The notes: generated by a model from the sequence alone, not told the origin. DNA of 64,000 nucleotides from an uncultured Dehalococcoidia bacterium (GCA_958295515.1 CATQGW010000002.1:1-64000), one strand, 5' to 3'. Shown: positions 16,582-24,934, counted from the stretch's first letter. Program-made: numbers and translations.

Positions 16582-18168
16582 ATGAAGATCATCGCGATGG
16601 CGGCGTTGGCCGTGTTCTGCGCGGCGCTGGCGCTGACGGCGTGCGGCTCGGATGACGCCGCCGAGCAGGCGCAGCAGCAACAGCAGGCGACGGCGACGGT
16701 GGAACAGCCGTCTGAGCAGACGGAGCAGCAGACGGTCGCGGAGCAGGCGCAGGCTGCACCTGAGGCGCAGCAGCAACAGGCCGCGCAACAGCAGCAGGCT
16801 GTTGATCAGCCCGAGCCGCAGGCCGAAGAGAGTCAGCAGGCGCAGTCCGCCGAGCCGACGGCGTCTGAGTCGTCCGACCAGCAACAGCAGCAATCGACGG
16901 CGGCAATGGAGGGCGAGAGCACGGAGGAAGACGCGCAGGAGGAAGAGGCGGCGGCGCAGCAGCAGGCGCAAGCGCAGCAGTCGGCGCAAACGGCCGAGCA
17001 GGCGCAGGCGCGAGAGCAGGAAGAACGGGAAGCGCAGCAGGCGCGGGAGCGGGAGCGAGAGGCGCAGCGGGAGCGTGAACGGGCAGCGGAAGCGGCGCTG
17101 CAGGCGCGGGCGGAGGAGATCGCGGCCGACGCTTCGGTCAGCGACCTGGTGGGCGTGACGGCCTGGCTCAACGGCGAGCCGACGACGATCGCGCGCGAGC
17201 TGGCCAAGGGCAATGTGGTGCTGATCGACTTCTGGACGTACACCTGCGTGAACTGCGTGCGCACCTTCCCGTTTCTGCGGGAGTGGCACGCGAAGTACGC
17301 CGATCGCGGTCTGACGATCATCTCCGTCCACTCGCCGGAGTTTGAGTTCGAGGAGGAGGTTGAGAACATCCGCCAGGCGCTTGAGCAGTACGACCTGCGC
17401 TACCTCGTCGCGCAGGACAACGATTTCAGGACCTGGCGGGCGTTCAACAACCGCTACTGGCCGGCCAAGTACCTGATCGGTCCGGCGATGGACATTCGCT
17501 ACCAGCATTTCGGCGAGGGCGATTATCTGGAGACGGAGCACGAGATCCGCCGCGCGCTGATGGACGCGGGGCACGATGTGTCGGACATCGAGGAGGGCAC
17601 GGAGGCGGTCGCGCCGGTGCGGGACCCCGAATCACGCGGGCAGACGCGCGAACTCTACGGCGGCACGCGGCGCAACTATGGGCGCGTCCAGTACGCCGCG
17701 CAGCCCGAGTACTACCTCGAGGCCGGCACGGCGCAGCTCTACAACGATGTGCAGGGCAGCCTGAATTCGCGCCTGCAGGCGCGCGAGAATCACAAGTGGT
17801 ATCTGCAGGGGCTGTGGCGCAATGAAGAAGAGGCGATTGTCCACGCCCGCACGACTGAGGACCTCGAGGACTACCTGGCCTTCAAGTTCACCTCGCGCAC
17901 GGTCAACGTCGTGCTGACGGTGCCGGAAAACGGCGAACCGTTCAACGTGTACATCGAGATGGACGGGCGCTGGCTGAGGCCGCAGGAGGCGGGGGCGGAC
18001 ATCGTTTTCGACGGCGACGAGCGTTCCTACGTGCGCGTGACGCGGGACGATCTGTACCGTCTCGTGGTGCTCGACGAGTGGAGTACGCACGAGCTGAAGC
18101 TGCGTTCCAACTCCAACCAACTGGAGATTTTCGCTTTCACATTCGGTTCCTACCTGGGCGGTGAATGA
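16582..18168 (+). CDS. Gln-rich thioredoxin-like lipoprotein with DipZ-type C-terminal domain
   Basis: 528-residue exported redox protein. A signal peptide ends in lipobox LTAC. Residues ~25-170 are a very Gln/Ala/Glu-rich, probably helical stalk. Then a TlpA/DipZ-like thioredoxin fold carries DFWTYTCVNCVRTFPFLREW, with active-site CVNC, and continues WPAKYLIGPAMDIRYQHFGEG. The last ~150 residues match the carbohydrate-binding-like domain that ends mycobacterial DipZ (EYYLEAGTAQLYNDVQ, NSNQLEIFAFTFGS). Here the DipZ membrane domain is replaced by a lipid anchor. Likely role: disulfide exchange outside the membrane. It overlaps the next lipoprotein gene by an ATGA. Confidence 0.82.
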   Translation: MKIIAMAALAVFCAALALTACGSDDAAEQAQQQQQATATVEQPSEQTEQQTVAEQAQAAPEAQQQQAAQQQQAVDQPEPQAEESQQAQSAEPTASESSDQQQQQSTAAMEGESTEEDAQEEEAAAQQQAQAQQSAQTAEQAQAREQEEREAQQAREREREAQRERERAAEAALQARAEEIAADASVSDLVGVTAWLNGEPTTIARELAKGNVVLIDFWTYTCVNCVRTFPFLREWHAKYADRGLTIISVHSPEFEFEEEVENIRQALEQYDLRYLVAQDNDFRTWRAFNNRYWPAKYLIGPAMDIRYQHFGEGDYLETEHEIRRALMDAGHDVSDIEEGTEAVAPVRDPESRGQTRELYGGTRRNYGRVQYAAQPEYYLEAGTAQLYNDVQGSLNSRLQARENHKWYLQGLWRNEEEAIVHARTTEDLEDYLAFKFTSRTVNVVLTVPENGEPFNVYIEMDGRWLRPQEAGADIVFDGDERSYVRVTRDDLYRLVVLDEWSTHELKLRSNSNQLEIFAFTFGSYLGGE

Positions 18169-19265
18169 TGCATCTGAACCAGACCCTCGGCGCTGCGCTG
18201 CTGGCGCTGTTGATCGCGCTGTTCGCAGCGGCCTGCGGCAGCGGCGGCGATACGCAGCAGCAGGAGACGCCGGCCGCCGCGCAGGCGGCGCAAGCCGAAC
18301 AAGAACAGGCGCAGCCTGTTCCGCAGGCTGACCAGCAGGCGCAGGCCGCCGAACAAGCGCAGCCTGCCGAGCAGCAGGCCGTGGCGGAAGCGCCGCCGGC
18401 GGTTGACCCGCTGCAACCGGTCGCTATCGATGAGCTCAGCCCGCGGCTGGCGCTGCTCGCCGAGGGCGGCTACCCGGTCTATGTCAGCGAGGACGGCTTC
18501 ACGATCGCGCTCGGTACGCCCGATCTTGGTGTTGGGCAGCAGCGCGTGAGCATCGTGGTTGAAGGTCCCGAGGGGTTGGTGGAGTTCCCGGCGCTCGCGC
18601 TGACGTATTGGCCGGATGGCGGGGACGCGGCACCGGCGGAGGCGCTGGCCTCGTTTACGCGCTTCCCCGATGGGATTCGGGGCTTCCATCTCGCGCAGCT
18701 TGAGCTTGATCAGGCGGGGCTGTGGGTGGTCAATCTGCGCGTGCCGACGGTTGACGGTTTCACGGAGCTCCCGCTGAGCGTGCAGGTGCGCGCCGAGACA
18801 CTTGCGCCGGCGGTGGGTCAACAGGCTCCGTCCTCGGCGAACCGCACGCTGCGCGATGTGGAGGGCGCGGAGCAGCTCTCGACCGGCGCGGAGCCGGACG
18901 CGGCGCTCTACGAATTGACCGTGGCTGAGGCGCTGTCCGCCGGACAGCCCTTCGTGATCGTCTTCGCCAGCCCCGGCTTCTGCACCAACGCCTTCTGCGG
19001 GCCGCAGGTGGAGGTGCTCAGCGAGCTGCGCCTGCTGCACCCCGAAGGCGTGGCGTACATCCATGTGGACCTGTACGAGAACCCGCTGGAAGTCCGCCGC
19101 GGCGAAGTGCCGGTCGAGACGCCGCTGCTGGAAGAGTGGGGGCTGGAGACCGACGAGTGGACGTTTATCGTTGGCGCCGACGGCCTGGTTGCGGCGCGCT
19201 TCGAGGCGTTTGCTCCGATTGAGGAGGTTGAGGCGGCGCTGACGGAGGTGCTGGCGCGCGGCTAG
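18165..19265 (+). CDS. Gln-rich thioredoxin-fold lipoprotein
   Basis: 366 residues. The signal peptide ends in a lipobox (FAAAC) and is followed by a Gln/Ala/Pro-rich linker to about residue 80. A beta-sandwich-like region follows (FTIALGTPDLGVGQQRVSIV), then a thioredoxin-like domain with FASPGFCTNAFCGPQVEVLS, where two cysteines are spaced C-x4-C. The end (WTFIVGADGLVAARFEAFAP) fits the thioredoxin fold. The start overlaps the stop of the preceding redox lipoprotein (ATGATG), so the two are translated together and probably act in the same extracytoplasmic thiol pathway. Confidence 0.75.
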   Translation: MMHLNQTLGAALLALLIALFAAACGSGGDTQQQETPAAAQAAQAEQEQAQPVPQADQQAQAAEQAQPAEQQAVAEAPPAVDPLQPVAIDELSPRLALLAEGGYPVYVSEDGFTIALGTPDLGVGQQRVSIVVEGPEGLVEFPALALTYWPDGGDAAPAEALASFTRFPDGIRGFHLAQLELDQAGLWVVNLRVPTVDGFTELPLSVQVRAETLAPAVGQQAPSSANRTLRDVEGAEQLSTGAEPDAALYELTVAEALSAGQPFVIVFASPGFCTNAFCGPQVEVLSELRLLHPEGVAYIHVDLYENPLEVRRGEVPVETPLLEEWGLETDEWTFIVGADGLVAARFEAFAPIEEVEAALTEVLARG

Positions 19266-19274
19266 AATGCAAGC

Positions 19275-19676
19275 ATGGTGACTGACCGCATCGCACTGAC
19301 GGATGCCCTGATCGAGGGCGGTGTCAGGCCCGACGCCGCGCGCCGGGTCGTGGATTTGCTGGAGCGAGATCAGGCCGAGGTGGCCAAGCAGGCCGAGGTC
19401 AATCAGCGTCTCGAAGAGCAGGATCGCCGCAACGAAATCCGCTTCAAGGCGATTGAGGACAGTATCTCACGCCTGGAACGCCATCTGAGCCAGCGGATTG
19501 ATGATCTCAAAGACGGCATGGACGGTCTCAAGGGTGGCATGGAGCAGCGGTTTGCGGCGATGGAGCAGCGATTCGCGGCGATGGAGCAGCGGTTCACGCT
19601 CCTGCTTTGGCTGATTGCGCTCAGCGCCGCCGTCAACTTCGCCCTGTTCGGCTGGATTATCTCGCGCCTCCCTTAG
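19275..19676 (+). CDS. Coiled-coil protein with C-terminal membrane anchor
   Basis: 133 residues. Residues ~30-105 are charged and heptad-like (long Glu/Lys/Arg coiled coil) and include three tandem MEQRFAA-type heptads (also repeated in the DNA at ~19540-19590). One hydrophobic helix (LLLWLIALSAAVNFALFGWI) ends the protein. This is a tail-anchored coiled-coil layout seen in many small bacterial proteins without defined function. It starts 9 bases after the lipoprotein stop, so it may be the end of that operon. Confidence 0.65.
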   Translation: MVTDRIALTDALIEGGVRPDAARRVVDLLERDQAEVAKQAEVNQRLEEQDRRNEIRFKAIEDSISRLERHLSQRIDDLKDGMDGLKGGMEQRFAAMEQRFAAMEQRFTLLLWLIALSAAVNFALFGWIISRLP

Positions 19677-19685
19677 TAGGGCGGC

Positions 19686-20531
19686 TTACTCCGTTTCGAT
19701 GGGGTGCTCCAGGGCGTTGCCGTACTCGTGCCAGGAGGCGTCGTAGTTGCGGGGGTTGTTGTAGCCGAGGAGGCGGAGGAGGAAGAGTCCGTGCGCCGCA
19801 CGGATGCCGCCCTGTCAATAGGTGGTGACGCGGGTTTCGGGGGTGATGCCGAGGTCGGCCAGCATTTGGCGCAGCTCGGCGGGCGGCTTGAGCGTGCGAA
19901 CCGGCGATTCGAGGGTGTGCAGCCACTCCAGATGCACCGCGCCGGGGATTCTGCCGCCGCGCTGGGTGCCGCGCTTGTTTGCGCCGGTCCACTCGCCGTC
20001 GGAGCGAACATCCCAGAAGATGTGGTTTTCGTCCTCAATCAGTGCGGGGATCTCGTCGAGGCGGCAGATGGTGTCGTCGTGGGGTGCGGGCGGGGTGGGA
20101 TAGTCGGCGGGTGCGGCGCGGCGGTTGTCGTTGGCGAGCGGGCGGCCTTCGGCGTACCACTTGTCGAGGCCGCCGTGGAGCACCTTGAAGTTGGTGTGTC
20201 CGAAGCGGTCGAAAGTCCACCAGACGCGGGCGGCGTAGAGGCCGCCGGAAGCGTCGTAGGCGACGACCTGGGTGTCGGGCGTGATGCCCAGCCGTCCGGC
20301 CAGGCGGGCGAATTGTTCGGAGTCTTCGAGGCCGTAGATCTGGCTGTCGTCGGAGGGGTCGCTCTTCCAGTAGCGCGAGAGCGACCAGAGCGCGCCGGGG
20401 ATGTGCAGCCGCTGGTAGGCGGGCAGCACATCGCAATCGAGCAGCACCAGGTTGTCGTCCTCGATGTGCTCGGCCAGCCAGTCGGTTTCGCAAAGCAGCT
20501 CGGGGTTGGCCCAGGCGTCCTGATCGGTCAT
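19686..20531 (-). CDS. Two-domain rhodanese (sulfurtransferase), probable selenoprotein with TGA at the catalytic Cys codon
   Basis: Read through one in-frame TGA (19815-19817) the gene gives 281 residues, the normal size of thiosulfate/3-mercaptopyruvate sulfurtransferases. Domain 1 (about residues 10-130) lacks a cysteine at its loop (AYDASGGLYAARVWW), as is usual. Domain 2 reads ...ETRVTTY-TGA-QGGIRAAHGLFLLRLLGY...NYDASWHEYGN, exactly the active loop of the family, with TGA standing for the catalytic cysteine (residue 239). Coding similarity continues to TAA 19686-19688. A hairpin follows the TGA. The simplest reading is selenocysteine; a nonsense mutation is the alternative. The start lies 7 bases after the protease gene stop, in one operon. 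Confidence 0.82.
19788..19804 (-). promoter_or_regulatory. Candidate bacterial SECIS hairpin behind the rhodanese TGA
   Basis: On the minus strand TCCGTGC (19804-19798) pairs perfectly with GCACGGA (19794-19788), leaving a 3-base loop GGC. The loop starts 17 bases after the TGA. This satisfies the published bacterial SECIS rules known to me: a short apical loop with G in its first two positions, a stem of 4 or more pairs, and 16-37 bases from UGA. The spacing matches that of the E. coli fdhF element. It lies inside the coding region, as bacterial SECIS elements do. Confidence 0.7.
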
Positions 20532-20538
20532 GGTGGAC

Positions 20539-21942
20539 TCATTCCTGCTGGGGCGCGTCTTGCGCTTCGGAATCGTCAGCATCGCTCGAGTCTTCGGCGT
20601 CGCTGTCGGCTGCGGCATCGGGCGGTTGGTATTGGCCGCGCAGGTAGTCTATTGCGGTGATCAGCTGGACATCGAGGTCGGCCTCGAAGCCGGTTTCGGG
20701 CTGTACGACCTCGATATCGGGGAGCACGCCGACGCCCTCGATGACGGTGCGGTTGGGGGAAATCCAGCGGGCGATGCTGACGTAGAGCACGCTGCCGTCG
20801 GAGAGGCGTCGGGGGAGGTTGACGGTGCCCTTGCCGGCGGTGACTTCGCCGATCAGCACGGCGCGCCCGTGGTCGCGCAGCGCCGCCGCCATCACCTCCG
20901 CGCCGGAGGCCGAGGCGCCGTTGATCAGGATTACGAGCTCCATCTCGATGCCGTTGCCGCCGCGATCGTCGCGGAAGACTTCCTCCTCACCGTCGCGGTG
21001 AATTTCGCGCAGGATCACTTCCTGATCGACGAATTCGCCGGTCGTTTCGACGGTCGCGCGCAGCAGCCCGCCGGGGTTGTTGCGGACATCGATGATCAGC
21101 TTGCCGACGTTGGCGTTGGCGGCGGCTTCGAGCAGATTGATCAGGTCGTCGCGGGTGGTCTCGGTGAACTGCGAAATCCAGATGTGGCCGATGTCGGCGA
21201 CGGCGTTGCTCTGGCGGTCAGTGAGCGGCAGCGAGCGGACGCTGGGCACGACGATTCGGTCGCGCACGATCGGCAGCAGTTCCTCGGTGCCGTCGCTGTG
21301 CCGCACCAGCAGCTCGACGGTGGTGCCGGCGGGGCCGCGGATGCGCTGGACGGCGAGTTGGAGCGACCAATCGGCGATCGACTCCCCGTCGACCTCGAGG
21401 ATCACATCGCCGTCGCGCACGCCGGAGCGCTGGGCGGGGGAGCCGTCGAAGACGGTCACGATCGTGATCTCGCCGTCGAAGTCGTTGACGGTGCAGCCGA
21501 TGCCCTCGAAGGAGCCGCCGATGTCCTCGGAGGTGAGGCGGTAGTCCTCGGCGTCGATGAATGCGGTGTGTGGGTCGCCGAGGCTATCGATGATGCCGTT
21601 AATCGCGGCGGTGCGCAGGTTGGCGGCTTCGAAGCTGGCGGGGTCGACGAAGTCGCGGTCGAGGATCTCGTAGACCTCGTCGAGGATGGCGAAGCGCGAG
21701 GCGCGGACGGCGGTCTGTGTGGGACTATCCGGTTCGCGGATGACCGGCGCGGTCACGGCGACCTCGCCGCGGGCGCTGCGCAGGAAGGCGTCGCGCCCGT
21801 CGGGCTCGTCGACGATCCGAATGACGCCGACGCCGAGCGCGAAGGCGGCGAGGAGCATGATCAGGATCAACAGCGCTGCGATGTTGCGGCGCGGACCGCG
21901 CGGCGCAGGCGGTGCGGGCTGCGGCTGGGGGAGTTCGGACAT
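20539..21942 (-). CDS. C-terminal processing peptidase (S41 family, CtpA-like)
   Basis: 467-residue serine protease with an N-terminal membrane anchor (about residues 20-42) after a Pro-rich cytoplasmic tail. A PDZ domain follows (IGCTVNDFDGEITIVTVFDG, RSGVRDGDVILEVDGESIAD). The S41 core includes LIIDVRNNPGGLL, the nucleophile serine in NGASASGAEV and the general-base lysine in GEVTAGKGTVNLPR. It acts outside the membrane on C-termini of exported proteins. The C-terminal 40 residues are an acidic Asp/Ser/Gln tail. It stands immediately upstream of the rhodanese gene. Confidence 0.93.
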   Translation of the reverse strand: MSELPQPQPAPPAPRGPRRNIAALLILIMLLAAFALGVGVIRIVDEPDGRDAFLRSARGEVAVTAPVIREPDSPTQTAVRASRFAILDEVYEILDRDFVDPASFEAANLRTAAINGIIDSLGDPHTAFIDAEDYRLTSEDIGGSFEGIGCTVNDFDGEITIVTVFDGSPAQRSGVRDGDVILEVDGESIADWSLQLAVQRIRGPAGTTVELLVRHSDGTEELLPIVRDRIVVPSVRSLPLTDRQSNAVADIGHIWISQFTETTRDDLINLLEAAANANVGKLIIDVRNNPGGLLRATVETTGEFVDQEVILREIHRDGEEEVFRDDRGGNGIEMELVILINGASASGAEVMAAALRDHGRAVLIGEVTAGKGTVNLPRRLSDGSVLYVSIARWISPNRTVIEGVGVLPDIEVVQPETGFEADLDVQLITAIDYLRGQYQPPDAAADSDAEDSSDADDSEAQDAPQQE

Positions 21943-22039
21943 GCAGGCAGCGTACCAACCGCGCCTACGGGCGCGTCCAACCTTGTATCATTTGGAGCGA
22001 TTCACAGCCGCCCGCGGACGGGCGCGGAGGAGGTTCGAG

Positions 22040-22447
22040 ATGGCAGCCGTAGCGGGATACAGCCACGTGGCGATCTGCGTGTCCGATGTCGAGCGCTCGC
22101 GGGAGTTCTACGGCGGGCAGCTGGGGCTGGAGACGGTCAACCGTCCCGACTTCGGTTTCCCCGGCGAGTGGTACGTCGTGGGCGGCCTGCAGCTGCACCT
22201 GATGCAGCGCGAGATGCCGGAGGGCGCGGCAGAGGGGATCGGGCCGCACTTCGCGCTCTACATCCCGACCGAGGAGTTTCACGGCGAGGTGGAGCGGCTG
22301 CGCGAGGCCGGGGTCGAGGTGATGCTCGAGCCCAACCACCGCGACGTCGATGACATCTGGGCAGCGTTCTGCAAGGACCCCGACGGGAACATCATCGAGC
22401 TGACCGACATGGGGCCGGAGTACCTGATCAGCGGCCCCGGCGCGTAG
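22040..22447 (+). CDS. Glyoxalase/bleomycin-resistance fold (VOC) protein
   Basis: 135-residue single VOC module. It begins YSHVAICVSDVERSREFYGG, has a metal-site His early (HVAI), a second in LQLHLMQ and Glu in NIIELTDMG near the end, the usual ligand set. GGAGG stands a few bases before the start. VOC enzymes include lyases, dioxygenases and epimerases, and the substrate cannot be predicted. It is followed 45 bases later by the malonyltransferase-like gene. Confidence 0.85.
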   Translation: MAAVAGYSHVAICVSDVERSREFYGGQLGLETVNRPDFGFPGEWYVVGGLQLHLMQREMPEGAAEGIGPHFALYIPTEEFHGEVERLREAGVEVMLEPNHRDVDDIWAAFCKDPDGNIIELTDMGPEYLISGPGA

Positions 22448-22492
22448 TTGGGCGCAGGCGAAACGCAACCGGCAGCCGACGGCGAAGGCGAG

Positions 22493-23434
22493 ATGGCCGC
22501 TGCGGCGCTGATCTGCCCCGGCCAGGGTGCGCAGCGCGCCGGCGGGCTTGAGGACCTGCCCGGCGCTGCGCGGGAAGTCTTTGCGGTCGGCTCCGATGTT
22601 GTCGGCGTGGATTTGTGGCGGCTGGGGATGGATCAGTCGGCGGCGGCGGAGCTCGAGCTGCGCCGGCCTTCGCGCCTTCAGCCTTATCTGGTCTGCTGGG
22701 CGGTCGCGGAGTGGCGCGCGGCGCTGGAAGCGGAGCGCGTGCCCGACGCGCCCGATTTCGTGACCGGCCACTCCTCCGGGCTGAACGCGGCGATGGTGCT
22801 GAGCGGCGCGGTCTCGCTCGACGACGGTTTGCGCTTCGCGCACGCCTGCGGGCTGGAGATGGATCGCGCCTGCGAAGCGGGCGCGGGCGGGCTGCTGGCG
22901 TTGGTGGGTGCAAACCGCGAGCAGGCGGAGGCGCTGGCGGTGCGCAGCGGCGCGGTGCTGGCCAATCACAATGCCGACGATCAGACGGTATTGGGCGGTC
23001 CCGCCGAGGCACTTGACCGGGTGCAGGTGGCGCAGCAGGCCGCGGAGCGCGGCAGCGAGCCGCAGGCGGTACGGCTGCGAGTGGCGGGCGCGTTTCATAC
23101 GGACGCCTTCGCAGCGTCGGACCGGCGCAGCGAGCGCTGGATTGCGGAGCTGCCGATCGCCGAGCGCTTCACGCCGCTGATCGGCAACTGCGGCGGGCAG
23201 CTGATCGAGACGCCGGCGGATCTGGCTGCGGAGCTGCGCGGGCAGTATTCGCGCCCGGTGGAGTGGCTGCGTGTGCTGGAGACGCTGGAGCGTCTGGGCG
23301 TACGCCGCTATCTGACGCTTGGGCCGGGCAACGCGATGGCCGGGTTGGTGCGGCGCTATGGTCGAAGCCGTGCGGGCGGAGTGCGGGTGGTGCGCGTCGC
23401 GCAGCATCTACAACACAGCCCGAGTGTGACATAA
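22493..23434 (+). CDS. Acyltransferase-domain protein, FabD-like malonyl-CoA:ACP transacylase
   Basis: 313 residues. The start ICPGQGAQ, the nucleophile elbow GHSSGLNAAM (serine nucleophile) and the later catalytic histidine in AGAFHTDAFA match malonyl-CoA:ACP transacylases, which load malonate for fatty acid synthesis. The central ANHNADDQTVLGGPAEAL is the usual substrate-lid region. It is somewhat divergent from FabD and stands alone, without other fab genes, so a specialised acyl transfer role is possible. ATG 22493 is preferred because the domain starts there; an upstream in-frame start at 22448 exists. Confidence 0.8.
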   Translation: MAAAALICPGQGAQRAGGLEDLPGAAREVFAVGSDVVGVDLWRLGMDQSAAAELELRRPSRLQPYLVCWAVAEWRAALEAERVPDAPDFVTGHSSGLNAAMVLSGAVSLDDGLRFAHACGLEMDRACEAGAGGLLALVGANREQAEALAVRSGAVLANHNADDQTVLGGPAEALDRVQVAQQAAERGSEPQAVRLRVAGAFHTDAFAASDRRSERWIAELPIAERFTPLIGNCGGQLIETPADLAAELRGQYSRPVEWLRVLETLERLGVRRYLTLGPGNAMAGLVRRYGRSRAGGVRVVRVAQHLQHSPSVT

Positions 23435-23466
23435 CGTATCAAGGCATCGGAGAACAGGAGACTGGC

Positions 23467-24117
23467 ATGGACGCTGATCACGTACTGAAGACCACCCGCT
23501 CGGTGCGGTTGCGGCTCGATTTCGAGCGCCCGATTGAGACGTCGGTGATCGAGGAGTGCCTCGAAATTGCGCTGCAAGCGCCGACCGCCTCGAACAGCCA
23601 GCAGTGGCAGTGGGTGGTGATCACGGACCCGGAGAAGGTGGCTGGGGTGGCTGAGGTCTACCGCAAGTCGTTTGAGGTGTTGGCGGCGCGCCCGCCCGAG
23701 GAGCGTCCCAGCTACGGGGCGGAGGACAGCCGCACGCAGCAGTCGGAGGGAGTGACGCGCTCGGCGACGTATCTGGCGGCGGAGATGCACCGCTGCCCGG
23801 CGCTGCTGCTGGCCTGCATTAGCGGGCGGGTGGAGGATTTGGGTCCGATGGCGCAGGCGGGCGTCTACGGATCGATCTTGCCGGGCGCGTGGTCGTTCAT
23901 GCTGGCGGCGCGCGCGAGGGGGATCGGGATGGCTTGGACCACGCTGCACATTCGACACGAAGACGAGGTGGCCGAGTTGCTCGGCATCCCCGCCGATGTG
24001 ACGCAGGCGGCGCTCTTCCCGATGGCCTATTTCACGGGCGAAGATTTCCGGCCTGCCCCGCGCGTGCCGCTGGAGCAGGTGGTGCACTGGAATGCCTGGG
24101 GGCAGCGGGCGCCCTGA
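23467..24117 (+). CDS. Nitroreductase family protein (FMN-dependent)
   Basis: 216 residues. Family landmarks are the FMN-contacting N-terminal TTRSVRLRLDFERPI, the LQAPTASNSQQWQWVVITD stretch and GSILPGAWSFMLAARARGIG near the dimer interface. An ACAGGAG Shine-Dalgarno stands before ATG 23467. Such enzymes reduce nitro groups, quinones or flavin-bound substrates with NAD(P)H. The basic RSVR entry is typical of actinobacterial and Chloroflexota members, several linked to F420 or FMN. Substrate unknown. Confidence 0.87.
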   Translation: MDADHVLKTTRSVRLRLDFERPIETSVIEECLEIALQAPTASNSQQWQWVVITDPEKVAGVAEVYRKSFEVLAARPPEERPSYGAEDSRTQQSEGVTRSATYLAAEMHRCPALLLACISGRVEDLGPMAQAGVYGSILPGAWSFMLAARARGIGMAWTTLHIRHEDEVAELLGIPADVTQAALFPMAYFTGEDFRPAPRVPLEQVVHWNAWGQRAP

Positions 24118-24132
24118 ACGAGGCGCACGCGC

Positions 24133-24543
24133 TCAGCTGCCCGCGCCCGTGCCGACCCGGCGCCCCATGAGCCCTTGGGTCGGCGGCTCGCCGCCGAGCA
24201 GGGACTTTTGGTCCACCTTCATCACACAGGTATTCGGCGACTGGTGACCCGACAGGAGAGCGTGGTTGGACCGCCACCACACCGCTGTCAGCGAATCTCC
24301 GTCCGGCGATTGCACCGTTGGCGCCGGATGACGCGACTGGTTGGCGTAGGCGATGTGGGTGAGCGTGGCCTCTTTGATCAAGCCGCTGACCGTCGTGTTG
24401 CGCCGCTGAACTTCGCCGCGCAGCCGAAGCATCTCATCTCCGTTGAAGCGTACGGAGATGATGCCGCCCAGCGGCTTCACGATCTCGAAGGTCAGCTCTT
24501 CGTCATCGAGGTCGTCAGTCAAGTGCTGGTCGCTCATGCTCAT
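24133..24543 (-). CDS. Putative antitoxin with ribbon-helix-helix-like N-terminus
   Basis: 136 residues. After an acidic start, IISVRFNGDEMLRLRGEVQR followed by TTVSGLIKEATL looks like a ribbon-helix-helix DNA-binding domain. The C-terminal half (about 70 residues) is unrecognised and may wrap the toxin. It begins inside the stop codon of the upstream gene (ATGA), the tight coupling expected of a toxin-antitoxin pair, with the toxin first as in brnTA. No homologue name can be given. Confidence 0.6.
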   Translation of the reverse strand: MSMSDQHLTDDLDDEELTFEIVKPLGGIISVRFNGDEMLRLRGEVQRRNTTVSGLIKEATLTHIAYANQSRHPAPTVQSPDGDSLTAVWWRSNHALLSGHQSPNTCVMKVDQKSLLGGEPPTQGLMGRRVGTGAGS

Positions 24544-24860
24544 GCCCCTCGTTTGGTCTTCTGATAGCGGTCGCGCTGGGCTTTGCTCGCGTCCCAGCCG
24601 GTGATGACGTGGGACGCCCCATCAACCGGTGGTTCGATGATAATCGTCAGCAGCCGGCCGGAGCGGTCCGGTCCGATCATCTGGATCCGTTCGGGACGCC
24701 GGCGGATCGAGCCATCCGGGAGGACTTCGTCCGTCGGTTTCTGTGGCCAAAATGCTGGATGCTCCTCCAGCACCTGATAGGCGTGCTCGAGAGTTAATCC
24801 GTGTCGGTGCAGCTCTTCTTCGGTCGTCTCGTTGGCGCTCAGCTCGATGATGCGTTTCAT
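24540..24860 (-). CDS. Putative BrnT/DUF4258-like toxin
   Basis: 106 residues from ATG 24860. The C-terminal part (RLLTIIIEPPVDGASHVITG, then SKAQRDRYQKTKRG) resembles the last strands and helix of BrnT-type ribonuclease toxins and DUF4258 proteins. The N-terminal half is helical (TLEHAYQVLEEHPAFWP). It overlaps the following ribbon-helix-helix-like gene by an ATGA. A palindrome upstream (24884-24912) could be the autoregulatory operator. Toxin function is inferred from layout and weak similarity. Confidence 0.6.
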   Translation of the reverse strand: MKRIIELSANETTEEELHRHGLTLEHAYQVLEEHPAFWPQKPTDEVLPDGSIRRRPERIQMIGPDRSGRLLTIIIEPPVDGASHVITGWDASKAQRDRYQKTKRGA

Positions 24861-24883
24861 GTGGAGCGTCTCTGTTGCGTGCC

Positions 24884-24912
24884 ATGTATGACATCTTCGG
24901 TTTATCATACAT
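24884..24912. promoter_or_regulatory. Palindromic operator candidate upstream of the toxin-antitoxin pair
   Basis: ATGTATGA (24884-24891) and TCATACAT (24905-24912) form an exact inverted repeat with a 13-base spacer, between the divergent toxin gene (start 24860) and the gene starting at 24935. TATGAT- and TATCAT-like -10 boxes lie within it. Toxin-antitoxin pairs with ribbon-helix-helix antitoxins are normally repressed at such sites. Confidence 0.55.
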
Positions 24913-24934
24913 CGCACGAGGAGGTGTTCGCCTG

